NCBI GenBank assembly: GCA_019638845.1
Contig: JAHBSZ010000002.1
Location: 1 to 64,000, forward strand
Length of the DNA stretch: 64,000 bases
Direction of reading: 5' to 3'
DNA from: Salinibacterium sp.
GTDB taxonomy: Bacteria > Actinomycetota > Actinomycetes > Actinomycetales > Microbacteriaceae
Shown piece by piece: positions 7,745 to 16,732 of the stretch (positions within the stretch are counted from its first letter, which is position 1; each line of letters starts with the position of its first letter). Made by a program: the position numbers and the translations under genes. Under the pieces are notes generated by a model. That model saw only the letters and a program-made list of their open reading frames with translations. It had not been told where the DNA came from and did not search any database.

Positions 7745-9103
7745 CTACTGCCAGGCCGTAGGACCGGCTGAACCGGCGGCATACGATTCGAACGGCACGG
7801 CATCCTTCCGCCACGCCGCGAGGACAGGCTCGACGATGCGCCAACATTCCTCCGCGACATCGCCACGCACAGAGAGCGTCGGGTCGGACTCCAGCAAGCC
7901 CGCGAGCACTTCGCCGTACGCACTCAGCTCTCCGGATCCGAGATCGCTGTGAAGCGCGCTGCGCTCGAGGGTGAACGGGTCACCCTGGCCGTTGATGACC
8001 AGGTCGAGATCGAGGGTGGCTGGTTTGATCGAGATGCGCAGGCACGACGGCCCCGCCACGCCCGTGAGGCCGGTGGGCAGATGCGGTACCTCTTTGAACA
8101 CCACGAGCACATCCTGCCGACCAACACCAAGGGCCTTCCCCGAACGCAACATGAAGGGCACACCCGCCCAGCGCCAGTTGTCGATCTCGAGAGTGACTTC
8201 GGCTAGCGTCTCCGTGCCACGCGCGGGGTCGACCCCCTCTTCATCGACGTAGTCCGGGAGTGCGCGACCGTTGATTGTGCCAGCGCCGTAACGCGCACGC
8301 CTGCTTGAGGTGCCGTTCTTGCGCTGGGTTCGGGTGGCGCGAAGCACCTGTGCCATGGCACCGCGAAGGTCGTCAGCATCGAGGCTGGCTGGTGGCTCCA
8401 TCGCCGTGAGCGCGAGCACAAGCAACAGGTGGCTCTGGATCATGTCCACGAGAGCCCCCGCCTTGTCGTAGTACCCGGCACGGTTTTCGAGCCCGAGTGT
8501 CTCGTCGAAGACGATCTCGACCCGCTCGACATTCGGGGCCGAGAGCAACGGTTCGAATATCCGATTCGCAAAACGAAGACCCAACAGATTGAGCACCGTT
8601 GACTTACCGAGGAAGTGATCGACCCGAAATACCTGCTCCTCGGGAAGCATCGTTTCGAGGAGCCGGTTGAGTTTCCGAGCGCTCGCGAGGTCGGTGCCGA
8701 ACGGCTTCTCCAGTGCGAACATGACTCCCTTCGGGAGGTCCATCGTCGCGAGCGTCGTGCAGGCGAGGATGGTCACCGCGGGAGGAAGGGCGAAATACAG
8801 CGCAACGCGACCGGTCGCCTCTCCCAACACCCGGGCGAGATCATCCTTGCTGGTGACATCCGCCTTCAGATAGCGCGAGTTCTTCGCGACCTTGGTGGCG
8901 AGCGCAGACGACTCCGAGGCGAAGGAGGCGGTGACGGTGGCATGCCAGTCCGCATCGCTTACGTCGCCGCGATCCACGCCGATGAGGTGGAGTTCTTCCC
9001 CGCGCGACGAGCCGAGCAAGGACGCCAACCCTGGTAAGAGTAGGCGGGAGGTGAGGTCTCCGCTGGCTCCGAAAATAATGAGAGTGCCGATGTTCTGTCC
9101 CAT
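7745..9103 (-). CDS. zwf: Glucose-6-phosphate 1-dehydrogenase
   Basis: This 452-residue enzyme oxidises glucose 6-phosphate to 6-phosphogluconolactone with NAD(P)+, entering the oxidative pentose phosphate pathway. The dinucleotide-binding motif is GASGDLTSR (12-20), the conserved EKPFG is at 132-136, and the active-site signature RVDHFLGKS (160-168) supplies His163 and Lys167. Later family blocks (RFANRIFEPLL, YYDKAGALVDMIQSHLL) follow. It is somewhat shorter than the usual 480-510 residues and stands apart from the tkt-tal-zwf-opcA cluster common in actinobacteria, so it may be a second or unusual zwf copy. Cofactor preference is not decided here. Confidence 0.93.
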   Translation of the reverse strand: MGQNIGTLIIFGASGDLTSRLLLPGLASLLGSSRGEELHLIGVDRGDVSDADWHATVTASFASESSALATKVAKNSRYLKADVTSKDDLARVLGEATGRVALYFALPPAVTILACTTLATMDLPKGVMFALEKPFGTDLASARKLNRLLETMLPEEQVFRVDHFLGKSTVLNLLGLRFANRIFEPLLSAPNVERVEIVFDETLGLENRAGYYDKAGALVDMIQSHLLLVLALTAMEPPASLDADDLRGAMAQVLRATRTQRKNGTSSRRARYGAGTINGRALPDYVDEEGVDPARGTETLAEVTLEIDNWRWAGVPFMLRSGKALGVGRQDVLVVFKEVPHLPTGLTGVAGPSCLRISIKPATLDLDLVINGQGDPFTLERSALHSDLGSGELSAYGEVLAGLLESDPTLSVRGDVAEECWRIVEPVLAAWRKDAVPFESYAAGSAGPTAWQ

Positions 9104-9192
9104 TGAGCCGACCCTACCCGCGCGTGGTCACCTCGGCCAACACCTGCAGGATATGGATTGATCGAGATGATGGGCGGTGCAGACTAGATGGT

Positions 9193-9924
9193 GTGAAAAT
9201 CTTCCGGCGCACGCTCGTCATCGTTCTCGTCGTCGTCGTGCTCGCGGTGGTCGGAATCCTGTTCTATTCGAGCCTTGTCTTGCGCGGCGATCGCACCGCA
9301 GCGCTCGAGGCGTGGGAGAACCCCGCCATCGCGATCACCTCCACAGACCACTCGATCGTGATTGCTCCCACCGGAGACGCATCGGGCGCTGGGCTCGTGT
9401 TCATCCCCGGCGCGAAGGTCGACCCTTACGCCTACCTCTACAAACTTTCGGGCATCGTTGAGCAGACGGGGGCCACCGTCGTCATCACCAAGCCGACCCT
9501 CAATCTCGCGTTCTTCGACACTCGGCCGGTGTCGTTTTTCGAAGCCGACGCGCCGGATGTCACGCGCTGGTTCGTCGGCGGACACTCCTTGGGCGGCGTC
9601 CGTGCCTGCCAGCTCGCCGGCACCGACGGCACAGTCGGCCTCGTGCTCTTCGGCAGCTATTGCGCAAATGACCTCAGCGGCTCCGGTCTGGAGGTGCTGA
9701 GCATCTCTGGCAGCAACGACGGCCTGAGCACCCCGGCGAAGATCGACGCCGCGAAGCCGCTCCTGCCGGACACCACGAACTTCGTCGAAATCGAGGGGCT
9801 CAACCACGCAGGCTTCGGCGACTACGGCGTCCAAGCTGGCGATGGAGTCTCGACCCTTACCGATGAGCAGGAGCGCACCGCAATCACCGATCTACTGCGC
9901 AGCCTCTTCGACAACCCCCGCTAG
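9193..9924 (+). CDS. Membrane-anchored alpha/beta hydrolase
   Basis: The 243-residue product has one N-terminal transmembrane helix (RTLVIVLVVVVLAVVGILFYSSL) and an extracytoplasmic alpha/beta hydrolase domain. The nucleophile elbow is GGHSLGGV, the acid is probably in SGSNDGLS, and the catalytic His is in LNHAGFGDYG. A lipase/esterase-like or peptidase-like activity is expected; the substrate is unknown. GTG at 9193 was chosen because it places the positive KIFRR just before the membrane helix; the open frame extends back to 9103, but that leader is not hydrophobic and overlaps the zwf start. Confidence 0.75.
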   Translation: MKIFRRTLVIVLVVVVLAVVGILFYSSLVLRGDRTAALEAWENPAIAITSTDHSIVIAPTGDASGAGLVFIPGAKVDPYAYLYKLSGIVEQTGATVVITKPTLNLAFFDTRPVSFFEADAPDVTRWFVGGHSLGGVRACQLAGTDGTVGLVLFGSYCANDLSGSGLEVLSISGSNDGLSTPAKIDAAKPLLPDTTNFVEIEGLNHAGFGDYGVQAGDGVSTLTDEQERTAITDLLRSLFDNPR

Positions 9925-9945
9925 TCACTCAGCTACGGTGGTGAC

Positions 9946-10383
9946 ATGACCTCGGGGGATACCACCGGCGGCGGCACCCATTCCGACCTCGATGCGCTCC
10001 TCGACGCTGCACTGCGGATCGCGAAACAGAACGTGCGCATGGCCTCCTCGTTCGACCCTTTCGTGCTGGTGACGGGCTCCGACGGGCGGATGCTCTCCGC
10101 AGAGATCGATCGTTCCGAGCTGGCTAAGCACCCCGAGTCGGAGGAGCTCGTCGACGCTGCCCTCACCCAGTTGCGGGGGCTCACGGCATCCGTTCGTGCG
10201 ACTGCGCTCACTCTGGCTGCACGCCTGGCCAAGGAGCGATCCGATGCGATAGAAGTGCGGCTCGAGCACCGCGACGGGACGGCGCTGCTCGTGCTCGTGC
10301 CATATCGACGGCCGAAGTTCGGCGGGAACGTCGACTTCGGCGAAGCGACGACCTTTAGGGGTATCCCCGAAGTCTGGACGTGA
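9946..10383 (+). CDS. Conserved hypothetical protein
   Basis: The 145-residue acidic protein is not assigned to a named family by me. It has a central strand-turn-strand (FDPFVLVTGSDGRMLSAEI), an alanine-rich helix (VRATALTLAARLAKERSDAIEVRLEHRDG) and a C-terminal LVLVPYRRPKFGG. No signal peptide or membrane segment is present. The ATG at 9946 lies 21 bases behind the hydrolase stop, and 39 bases separate its stop from the UvrA-like gene. It is probably real because codon usage and spacing match the neighbours. Confidence 0.6.
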   Translation: MTSGDTTGGGTHSDLDALLDAALRIAKQNVRMASSFDPFVLVTGSDGRMLSAEIDRSELAKHPESEELVDAALTQLRGLTASVRATALTLAARLAKERSDAIEVRLEHRDGTALLVLVPYRRPKFGGNVDFGEATTFRGIPEVWT

Positions 10384-10422
10384 ACCGGCCCCATAGCGGT
10401 GGTGTCTGGTTAAGTAGACGCT

Positions 10423-12762
10423 GTGAACACAGCCGACTCCCACGACATCATCACGGTCCGCGGCGCGCGCGAGAACAATCTGCGCGACGTCTCGGTCGAT
10501 CTACCCAAGCGACGTCTCACGGTCTTCACCGGTGTCTCGGGATCGGGCAAGTCGAGTCTGGTCTTCGGCACTATCGCCGCCGAATCCCAACGACTGATCA
10601 ACGAGACCTATAGCTCATTTCTTCAAGGGCTCATGACGAGCCCCGGTCGGCCGGATGTCGACGTCATGGAGGGTCTCACAACGGCGATCATCGTCGACCA
10701 AGAGCGGATGGGGGCGAATTCCCGCTCCACTGTCGGGACCGCTACCGATGCGAACGCCATGCTGCGCATCGTGTTCTCCCGTCTTGGCGAGCCGCACATC
10801 GGGTCCCCGCAGGCGTTCTCCTTCAACATCGCTTCGGCTACCGGGTCGGGCGCGATTTCGATCGGTGACAAGAAGGCCGAGAAGCGCACGTTCACAATCA
10901 CGGGTGGAATGTGCCCGCGATGCGAGGGTATGGGCAACGTCACCGACATCGATCTCAGCGAACTCTACGACGACAGCAAGGCGCTCAGCGAAGGGGCCTT
11001 CACAATCCCCGGGTACAGCGCCGATGGTTGGATGGTCCGCATCTTCACCGAGTCCGGGCTCGTTCCCGCCGACAAGCCCATCCGTGACTTCACGAAGTCC
11101 GAACTCGATGACTTCCTCTACAAGGAACCCACGAAGGTCAAGCTCGCCGGCATCAACATGACTTACGAGGGCCTCGTGCCCAAAGTGCAAAAGTCGTTCC
11201 TCTCGAAGGATGTCGAGGCACTCCAGCCACACATCCGAGCGTTCGTCGAACGCGCTGTGACGTTCACCGCCTGTCCCGAGTGCGATGGAACCCGACTCAA
11301 CGAAGGTGCGCGGTCATCCACCGTTGCCGGTATCAACATCGCCGAAGCCTGCGCGATGCAAATCAGCGACCTCGCCGAGTGGGTTCGCGGGCTCACCGAT
11401 GCACACGTTGCACCGTTACTCGCGAACCTTCAGCAGACCCTCGACTCCTTCGTCGAAATCGGTCTCGGTTATCTCACCCTCGACCGGCCCTCCGGCACGC
11501 TCTCCGGAGGCGAGGCGCAGCGCACCAAGATGATTCGCCACCTCGGTTCGAGCCTCACCGACGTGTCCTACATTTTTGACGAGCCGACAATCGGGCTGCA
11601 CCCGCACGACATCCAGCGGATGAACACGCTCCTGTTGCAACTCCGCGACAAGGGCAACACCGTGTTGGTGGTTGAGCACAAACCCGAGACCATAGCAATC
11701 GCCGACCACGTGATCGACCTCGGGCCGGGAGCCGGCACCCACGGCGGCGAGATCCAGTACTCCGGCACCGTCGACGGGCTGCGGGCGAGTGGCACGCTCA
11801 CGGGTCGCCACCTCGACTACCGCGCACAGCTCAAGCCAACGGTGCGCACGGCCAGCGGAAAGCTCGAGATCCGGGGTGCGACCCGCAACAACCTCAAGGA
11901 TGTCTCGGTCGACATCCCCTTGGGCGTTCTCGCCGTGATCACGGGGGTCGCCGGGTCGGGCAAGAGCTCCCTCATCCATGGCTCGCTCCCGAAAGATGCC
12001 GACATCGTCTCGGTCGACCAGGCTGCGATCCGTGGTTCGCGACGCAGCAACCCGGCGACCTACACCGGGCTGCTCGACCCGATTCGCGCTGCGTTCGCGA
12101 AGGCGAACGGCGTGAAGCCTGCGCTCTTCAGCGCGAATTCCGAAGGAGCATGCCCCGTCTGCAATGGAAATGGCGTCATCTACACGGATCTGGGCGCAAT
12201 GGGCAGCGTCGCGAACGTGTGCGAGGTGTGCGAGGGGAAACGGTTCCAAGCGGAAGTTCTCGAGTACCGAGTCGCAGGCAAGAACATCAGCGAGGTTCTG
12301 GGGATGTCAGTTGACGAAGCAGTCTCCTACTTCGATGGCGAAGCGAAGGTGCCTGCGGCGCACGCGATTCTCGCCCGAATGTCTGATGTCGGGCTCGGCT
12401 ACCTCACGCTCGGCCAGCCGCTCACGACGCTGTCGGGAGGGGAGCGCCAGAGGCTCAAGCTGGCCATCCACATGGCAGAGAAGGCCGGAATCTATGTGCT
12501 CGACGAGCCGACAACCGGGTTGCACCTTGCCGATGTGGCGCAATTGCTTGCCCTGCTCGACCGCCTCGTTGACTCCGGAAAGTCGATCATCGTCATCGAA
12601 CATCATCAAGCCGTGATGGCCCACGCCGACTGGATCATCGATGTCGGCCCTGGCGCCGGAAACGACGGCGGCACGATCGTATTCGAAGGGACGCCGGCGG
12701 AACTGATCGCACACGGGAAGACCCTCACCGGACAGCACCTCAAGGACTACGTCGCTAGGTGA
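10423..12762 (+). CDS. UvrA-like ABC ATPase (short UvrA paralogue)
   Basis: At 779 residues this is a tandem ABC ATPase of the UvrA superfamily, shorter than canonical UvrA (about 950). The first Walker A is GVSGSGKSS (37-45), the second GVAGSGKSS sits near residue 510. Both signature motifs are present (LSGGEAQRTK, LSGGERQRLK) with matching Walker B blocks (FDEPTIGLHP, LDEPTTGLHL). Zinc-type cysteine modules remain (CPRCEGMG, CPECDGTR, CPVCNGNG, CEVCEGKRF). Paralogues of this length (UvrA2 or drug-resistance UvrA-like proteins) are linked to tolerance of DNA-binding antibiotics or crosslinkers rather than core excision repair. That role is inferred. Confidence 0.85.
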   Translation: MNTADSHDIITVRGARENNLRDVSVDLPKRRLTVFTGVSGSGKSSLVFGTIAAESQRLINETYSSFLQGLMTSPGRPDVDVMEGLTTAIIVDQERMGANSRSTVGTATDANAMLRIVFSRLGEPHIGSPQAFSFNIASATGSGAISIGDKKAEKRTFTITGGMCPRCEGMGNVTDIDLSELYDDSKALSEGAFTIPGYSADGWMVRIFTESGLVPADKPIRDFTKSELDDFLYKEPTKVKLAGINMTYEGLVPKVQKSFLSKDVEALQPHIRAFVERAVTFTACPECDGTRLNEGARSSTVAGINIAEACAMQISDLAEWVRGLTDAHVAPLLANLQQTLDSFVEIGLGYLTLDRPSGTLSGGEAQRTKMIRHLGSSLTDVSYIFDEPTIGLHPHDIQRMNTLLLQLRDKGNTVLVVEHKPETIAIADHVIDLGPGAGTHGGEIQYSGTVDGLRASGTLTGRHLDYRAQLKPTVRTASGKLEIRGATRNNLKDVSVDIPLGVLAVITGVAGSGKSSLIHGSLPKDADIVSVDQAAIRGSRRSNPATYTGLLDPIRAAFAKANGVKPALFSANSEGACPVCNGNGVIYTDLGAMGSVANVCEVCEGKRFQAEVLEYRVAGKNISEVLGMSVDEAVSYFDGEAKVPAAHAILARMSDVGLGYLTLGQPLTTLSGGERQRLKLAIHMAEKAGIYVLDEPTTGLHLADVAQLLALLDRLVDSGKSIIVIEHHQAVMAHADWIIDVGPGAGNDGGTIVFEGTPAELIAHGKTLTGQHLKDYVAR

Positions 12763-12798
12763 ACCAAACTCTTTGCCGCGCGGCAGCGAACCCGGAGT

Positions 12799-13281
12799 AT
12801 GAACAAACGCGTCCTCGTCATAGTTCTTGCCCTCGCCGTAATTCTGGGCGGCTCGGTCGCCGCCTATGCGGTATTCGGGTCCGGTGCCTCCCCCGACGCC
12901 CCGAGCACCCCGGTAGCTGACGCGACCCTTGCGCCTGAATCGAGCGCGCCGACTCCCGAGACCGCTGGCGCTGCTGCTGGTGTCTACGAGAACTACACCG
13001 ACACCGCGATCGCCAACGCTCAGGGAACGACCCTGCTCTTCTTTCACGCGCCCTGGTGCCCACAGTGTCGGGCCGTAGAGTCGGACATCCTCTCCAAGGG
13101 TGTTCCCGCGGGAGTCACGATCATCAAGGTCGACTTCGATAGCCGTCAGGACGTTCGCCAGCAGTACGACGTGAATCAGCAGACGACGTTCATCAAGCTC
13201 GATAGCTCCGGAAAGGAAGTCCAGCGGTTCGTCGCCTACGACAACCCGTCTCTGCAGGCCGTCATCGACGCGATGCTCTAG
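12799..13281 (+). CDS. Membrane-anchored thioredoxin-family protein
   Basis: The 160-residue protein has an N-terminal signal anchor (RVLVIVLALAVILGGSVAAYAVFG), a Pro/Ala/Thr-rich linker, and a thioredoxin fold with the active site WCPQC (Cys87, Cys90). The cis-Pro region is in QQTTFIKLDSSG. It should act on extracytoplasmic thiols and disulfides. The CcdA-like gene begins three bases after its stop, so the two form a redox pair in which CcdA passes electrons to this protein. A perfect 12-base palindrome TGCCGCGCGGCA (12774-12785) lies just upstream and may be part of a promoter or terminator. Confidence 0.85.
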   Translation: MNKRVLVIVLALAVILGGSVAAYAVFGSGASPDAPSTPVADATLAPESSAPTPETAGAAAGVYENYTDTAIANAQGTTLLFFHAPWCPQCRAVESDILSKGVPAGVTIIKVDFDSRQDVRQQYDVNQQTTFIKLDSSGKEVQRFVAYDNPSLQAVIDAML

Positions 13282-13284
13282 CCG

Positions 13285-14034
13285 ATGCTCTCCCTCCTGC
13301 TGCTCTCCTTCGTCGCGGGAGTGCTCACCATCGCGGCGCCCTGCGTTCTGCCCCTGTTGCCCGTCATCGTGGGTGGCTCGGCGGTCCGCACGGCAAGTGA
13401 CGGATCGGTCGCCGAGAGACAGTGGTACCGACCGGTCGTCATTGCCGCGAGTCTCGCCGTCTCGCTGGTGCTCTTCACGCTCCTGCTCCGCGCCACAACC
13501 GCTCTGCTGGGAATCCCGACTGTGGTCTGGCAAATCATTACCGGCGGAATCTTGATTCTGTTCGGGCTGACTCTGGTCTTCCCTGTGCTGTGGGAAAAGC
13601 TCATGACGGCGACCGGAATCCAGGCCAGGGCTAACGCCCGACTCGATACCTCCTACCGCCGCGGCGGTGTCGCCGGCGACATCTTGCTCGGCGCCGCCCT
13701 CGGGCCGACATTCGCCAGTTGCTCCCCCACGTACGCGCTCATCCTCGTCACGGTGCTTCCGGTGTCATTCGGTGAGGGACTGACCTATCTGACGGTGTAC
13801 GCGATCGGGCTGGCTGGCACGCTCCTGCTCGTCGCATTCCTCGGGCAAGCGTTCGCCCGGCGACTCGGGTGGCTGTCGAAACCGGATGGCTGGTTCCGTC
13901 GTGCCGTGGGAGTGGTGCTCATCGTGGTCGGCCTCGCGATCATCCTCGGACTCGACAAGCAATTTCAGGCCTTCGTGCTTGAGCAGGGCTGGTACGACCC
14001 GATCAGCGATTTTGAGCGGTCCATCACGGGCTGA
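13285..14034 (+). CDS. CcdA/DsbD-type transmembrane thiol transporter
   Basis: A 249-residue integral membrane protein with about six to seven transmembrane helices. The two functional cysteines of the family are visible: Cys20 in TIAAPCVLPLLPV and Cys146 in GPTFASCSPTYAL. CcdA-like proteins carry reducing equivalents from cytoplasmic thioredoxin across the membrane to extracytoplasmic thiol proteins, for cytochrome c maturation or general disulfide reduction. The partner is the adjacent thioredoxin, three bases upstream. No cytochrome c maturation genes are nearby, so a general periplasm-side reducing role is as likely. Confidence 0.87.
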   Translation: MLSLLLLSFVAGVLTIAAPCVLPLLPVIVGGSAVRTASDGSVAERQWYRPVVIAASLAVSLVLFTLLLRATTALLGIPTVVWQIITGGILILFGLTLVFPVLWEKLMTATGIQARANARLDTSYRRGGVAGDILLGAALGPTFASCSPTYALILVTVLPVSFGEGLTYLTVYAIGLAGTLLLVAFLGQAFARRLGWLSKPDGWFRRAVGVVLIVVGLAIILGLDKQFQAFVLEQGWYDPISDFERSITG

Positions 14035-14054
14035 TCGGCAATAGCATGTGCTGC

Positions 14055-14480
14055 ATGACACCCTCAATCAACTACATCGCCGTTATTCTCGCGACCCTGT
14101 CGAGCATGGTCGTCGGAACCATCTGGTACACACCCAAGGTGTTCGGGGCGTATTGGATGAAAGCCGCCAATGTCACTCCGTCGGGCAATACCAAAGACGT
14201 CATCAAGCCCATTGCCATCACACTCGTCGTGAGTTTCATCACGGCATGGGTGCTCGCGGGCGCCGCCTCGATCTCGTTCGAGTTCTACGGCGGTACTGGC
14301 AGTTTCCTGCTGAATGCGCTGGTGACGACCCTCATTCTGTGGGCCGGATTCACCGCGGCCAGGTTCATCACTCATGATGCCTTCGACGGTCGTCCGACTG
14401 GGCTCACTGTGCTCAACATTTCCCATGAATTGGTCACCCTCTTGGTCATGGCCCTCATCATCGGAGTGTGGCCAGCCTGA
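14055..14480 (+). CDS. DUF1761 family membrane protein
   Basis: The 141-residue protein has four hydrophobic segments and the DUF1761 signature: INYIAVILATLSSMVVGTIWYTPKVFGAYWMK at the N-terminus, followed by LVVSFITAWVLAGA and LILWAGFTAARFITHDAFDGRP. The family function is unknown. I prefer ATG at 14055 (MTPSINY), which matches the family start, over ATG at 14046. The stop overlaps the GTG start of the downstream coiled-coil gene by 13 bases, which is unusual and suggests coupling. Confidence 0.8.
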   Translation: MTPSINYIAVILATLSSMVVGTIWYTPKVFGAYWMKAANVTPSGNTKDVIKPIAITLVVSFITAWVLAGAASISFEFYGGTGSFLLNALVTTLILWAGFTAARFITHDAFDGRPTGLTVLNISHELVTLLVMALIIGVWPA

Positions 14481-15319
14481 TCACGCCACCACAGATCCTC
14501 GCGACGATCGCGGACCCGCTCTACGCGCTCGCCCCCGCCGAGTTCACCGCGGCACGCAACGCTGCGGCACGCGAGGTCAAGGATTCTGCTGATCTCGAGC
14601 TCGCGGCGCGCGTGCAGGAGCTCAAGAAGCCGTCGCCGGCGGCCTGGGCGGTCAACCTGCTCGCGCGCCAGCGGGCCGAGCAACTGGAACAGCTCGCGGA
14701 CCTCGGGGCGACCATGCGCGAAGCGCAGGAAGACCTCGACCGCGAGCAACTTGCGGAGCTCACCCGGCAACGCAGAGCACTCGTCAACGCGCTCGCGCGG
14801 GAGGCATCCGCGCTGGCGAAGGATGCCCGGCACAACCTCACCGTGACGGTCATCGAAGAGGTTGCCAAGACCTTGCAGGCGGCGCTCAACGATCCGGCAG
14901 CGGCGGCAGCCGTGCGCAGCGGACGCCTCGTGCGGGGGCTGGAGGCGACCGGGATCGAGCCCGTGGATCTCACCGACGCGGTAGCTGCGCCTGAGGCGTC
15001 CATGGTCTCCGCACCTCGACCCGCTGCCGAACGTAAGGCTGTGCGCGACCTCGCAGCGGTGCGAGCGGCGAAAGAGGCGGAGAAGAGGGCGGACGAAGCT
15101 GACCTCGAAGTGCGCGGTGTCGAGCGCCGCATCTCAGACGTCGAGACCCGGCGCGGGCGGCTCGAGTCGCGGCTCGCCGAGTTGGAGGAACAGGTGGGCG
15201 CGCTCGAAGACGAGTTGCGTGAATCCGACCGCGACCTGCGCTCACTCGGTCGCGAGCGTGACAGAGCTGCACGAAGATCGGCCGACCTTCGGGCCGAGGC
15301 CGACAAACTTCGCGACTAG
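14468..15319 (+). CDS. Coiled-coil hypothetical protein
   Basis: This 283-residue protein starts at a GTG inside the DUF1761 gene. It has an N-terminal Ala/Leu-rich helical half (PLYALAPAEFTAARN, KKPSPAAWAVNLLARQRAEQL) and a long C-terminal coiled coil (about 195-283) rich in Glu, Arg and Leu with clear heptads (LESRLAELEEQVGALEDEL). The KKPSPAAWAVN phrase recurs in uncharacterised actinobacterial proteins of this size. No membrane segment or catalytic motif is seen. It could be a structural or DNA-associated protein; no function is claimed. It converges on the VTC-domain gene with a four-base overlap. Confidence 0.65.
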   Translation: MASLITPPQILATIADPLYALAPAEFTAARNAAAREVKDSADLELAARVQELKKPSPAAWAVNLLARQRAEQLEQLADLGATMREAQEDLDREQLAELTRQRRALVNALAREASALAKDARHNLTVTVIEEVAKTLQAALNDPAAAAAVRSGRLVRGLEATGIEPVDLTDAVAAPEASMVSAPRPAAERKAVRDLAAVRAAKEAEKRADEADLEVRGVERRISDVETRRGRLESRLAELEEQVGALEDELRESDRDLRSLGRERDRAARRSADLRAEADKLRD

Positions 15320-16059
15320 CGGAAGTAGCGGCGAAGAACCCGCGCCCACTTGTGTGAAGGAAGATCCGAGCGCAGCGCGGCGAGACCGGTACCGAACTTG
15401 GAGATTGTCGTCGGGCGATGCCCGTGCGACCACAGCAGCCTGTCGATCTCAGAGGTTCGGACACCCGACTTGGTTTCGATGATGGCGAGATCCGGCGTCG
15501 ACAACCGGTGACCGTCGTCGGCCTCCCAACTCAGGTCGGTATCGATCGTCGCGCGGCTCGCCGATGCGGGGAGGAAGAGCGTGGTTCGGTGGTACCGAGT
15601 CACGAGCGTCGGCCGCAGGTCGAGCTCGGCTCCGTTCAGGCCGAGGCCGTCGAGCGCGGCATCCGTGTACTCCCGACCACCCGCCGTCAAGATGTCGCGG
15701 TGCACTATGTCGTACGCCACTCTGTCCTTGACCGTGGAGCTCCGCGACCCGCGGGTCTTGACTTCGAGCCACGCTTCAGCGGTATCCACGTAGGAGCGAG
15801 TGCGGATCTTGAACCTGCGGCGCCGAGCCGTCGCCGCCAGACGGTAGCTCAACAGATCAGGCGTGTCGAAGTACACCGACTCGTAGCTCGAGGCTCGCGC
15901 GCCAGCGATCTCCAAGACGCGGGTGCTCGGGTCGAGGGCGGCGAGCACTTGCGCCGCCTCGAATCGACTCAGCACGTACTTACGGTCGATGCGAGTCTGG
16001 AGTGCCGCCTTCTCGACGAGTTCGTCGAGTCCGATGGACTGCAGCTCCGCGAGGCTCAT
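15316..16059 (-). CDS. VTC-domain polyphosphate polymerase-like protein
   Basis: A 247-residue soluble protein with the VTC tunnel-fold features: RIDRKYVLSR near the N-terminus, SSYESVYFDTPDLLSYR, RRFKIRTRSYVD, AWLEVKTRGSRSSTVKDR, and late IIETKSG. In yeast Vtc4 this domain makes polyphosphate from ATP with basic residues lining the tunnel and a Glu in ExK-type strands; several bacterial homologues are annotated as polyphosphate polymerases. Its start overlaps the stop of the DUF4956 membrane gene by four bases, a pairing often seen in bacteria, which suggests a membrane-linked polymer-making unit. Confidence 0.8.
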   Translation of the reverse strand: MSLAELQSIGLDELVEKAALQTRIDRKYVLSRFEAAQVLAALDPSTRVLEIAGARASSYESVYFDTPDLLSYRLAATARRRRFKIRTRSYVDTAEAWLEVKTRGSRSSTVKDRVAYDIVHRDILTAGGREYTDAALDGLGLNGAELDLRPTLVTRYHRTTLFLPASASRATIDTDLSWEADDGHRLSTPDLAIIETKSGVRTSEIDRLLWSHGHRPTTISKFGTGLAALRSDLPSHKWARVLRRYFR

Positions 16060-16649
16060 CGCACGCTTTCGAGTGACTCGTGAGTGCGGGCGGAGTCCAC
16101 CACCGAGTCGGCGAGCTGGAAACGCACCTCCACCGTGGTCGTGTCGTTGACCGTGTCGAGCCGAAGGACGTTCACGCGGTGCACCTTGGCTGCGAGCATC
16201 CGTTCCAGCTCGACGCGCAGCTCGGGCTCGTTCGAGTACGCCCGATCCATGACGATGGTCTGCTGGCGATAGCGGCGGAACAGCGCTGGGCTGTCACCGA
16301 GAGCGACGGCAGCGACCACGAGCGCCATGAGGGCGACGACCACGGGATTGATGGTCGTCGACAGGCCAGCGAGGAGGCCGAGAGCGAGGGCGGCAAAGTA
16401 ATACGCGAGCTCGTGTTGGCTGATCTCCGAGGAGCGCAGACGGATGATGCTCAGCACACCGAACAGGCCAAGACCCACTCCGAGGCCCACCGTGGCGGTC
16501 CCGAGAATCGCGGCCACCGCCAGCACACCGACGTTGACGACGAGATAGGCGACAACGAGGTCTCGGCGACGGTGACGGGGAAAGTAGAGGCCGAATGTCA
16601 TCGCCGCAATAGCGATGAGGTCGATGCCAATCATGATGGCCTGGTCCAT
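16056..16649 (-). CDS. DUF4956 membrane protein
   Basis: The 197-residue product has four hydrophobic helices (MIGIDLIAIAAMTFGLYF, DLVVAYLVVNVGVLAVAAIL, the glycine-rich TVGLGVGLGLFGVLSIIRLRS, and NPVVVALMALVVAAVALG) and a soluble C-terminal domain. The FGVLSIIRLRSSEISQHELAYYF stretch is the DUF4956 signature. I chose ATG at 16649 with an AAGGAGCTCC ribosome binding site; a much longer upstream frame is non-coding. It is translationally coupled to the VTC-domain gene, so the two probably form one complex. Confidence 0.82.
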   Translation of the reverse strand: MDQAIMIGIDLIAIAAMTFGLYFPRHRRRDLVVAYLVVNVGVLAVAAILGTATVGLGVGLGLFGVLSIIRLRSSEISQHELAYYFAALALGLLAGLSTTINPVVVALMALVVAAVALGDSPALFRRYRQQTIVMDRAYSNEPELRVELERMLAAKVHRVNVLRLDTVNDTTTVEVRFQLADSVVDSARTHESLESVR

Positions 16650-16732
16650 GGGAGCTCCTTCGTAGTGGTTCCCGACCATTACGTCGTGCGCGCCTATGTA
16701 GTTGCTATGAACGGGTTGAGAACGGCTCCTGA

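Noticed and set aside
12307-13533. A 408-codon minus-strand frame
   Set aside because: Antisense to the UvrA-like, thioredoxin and CcdA genes, all of which have clear catalytic motifs on the plus strand.
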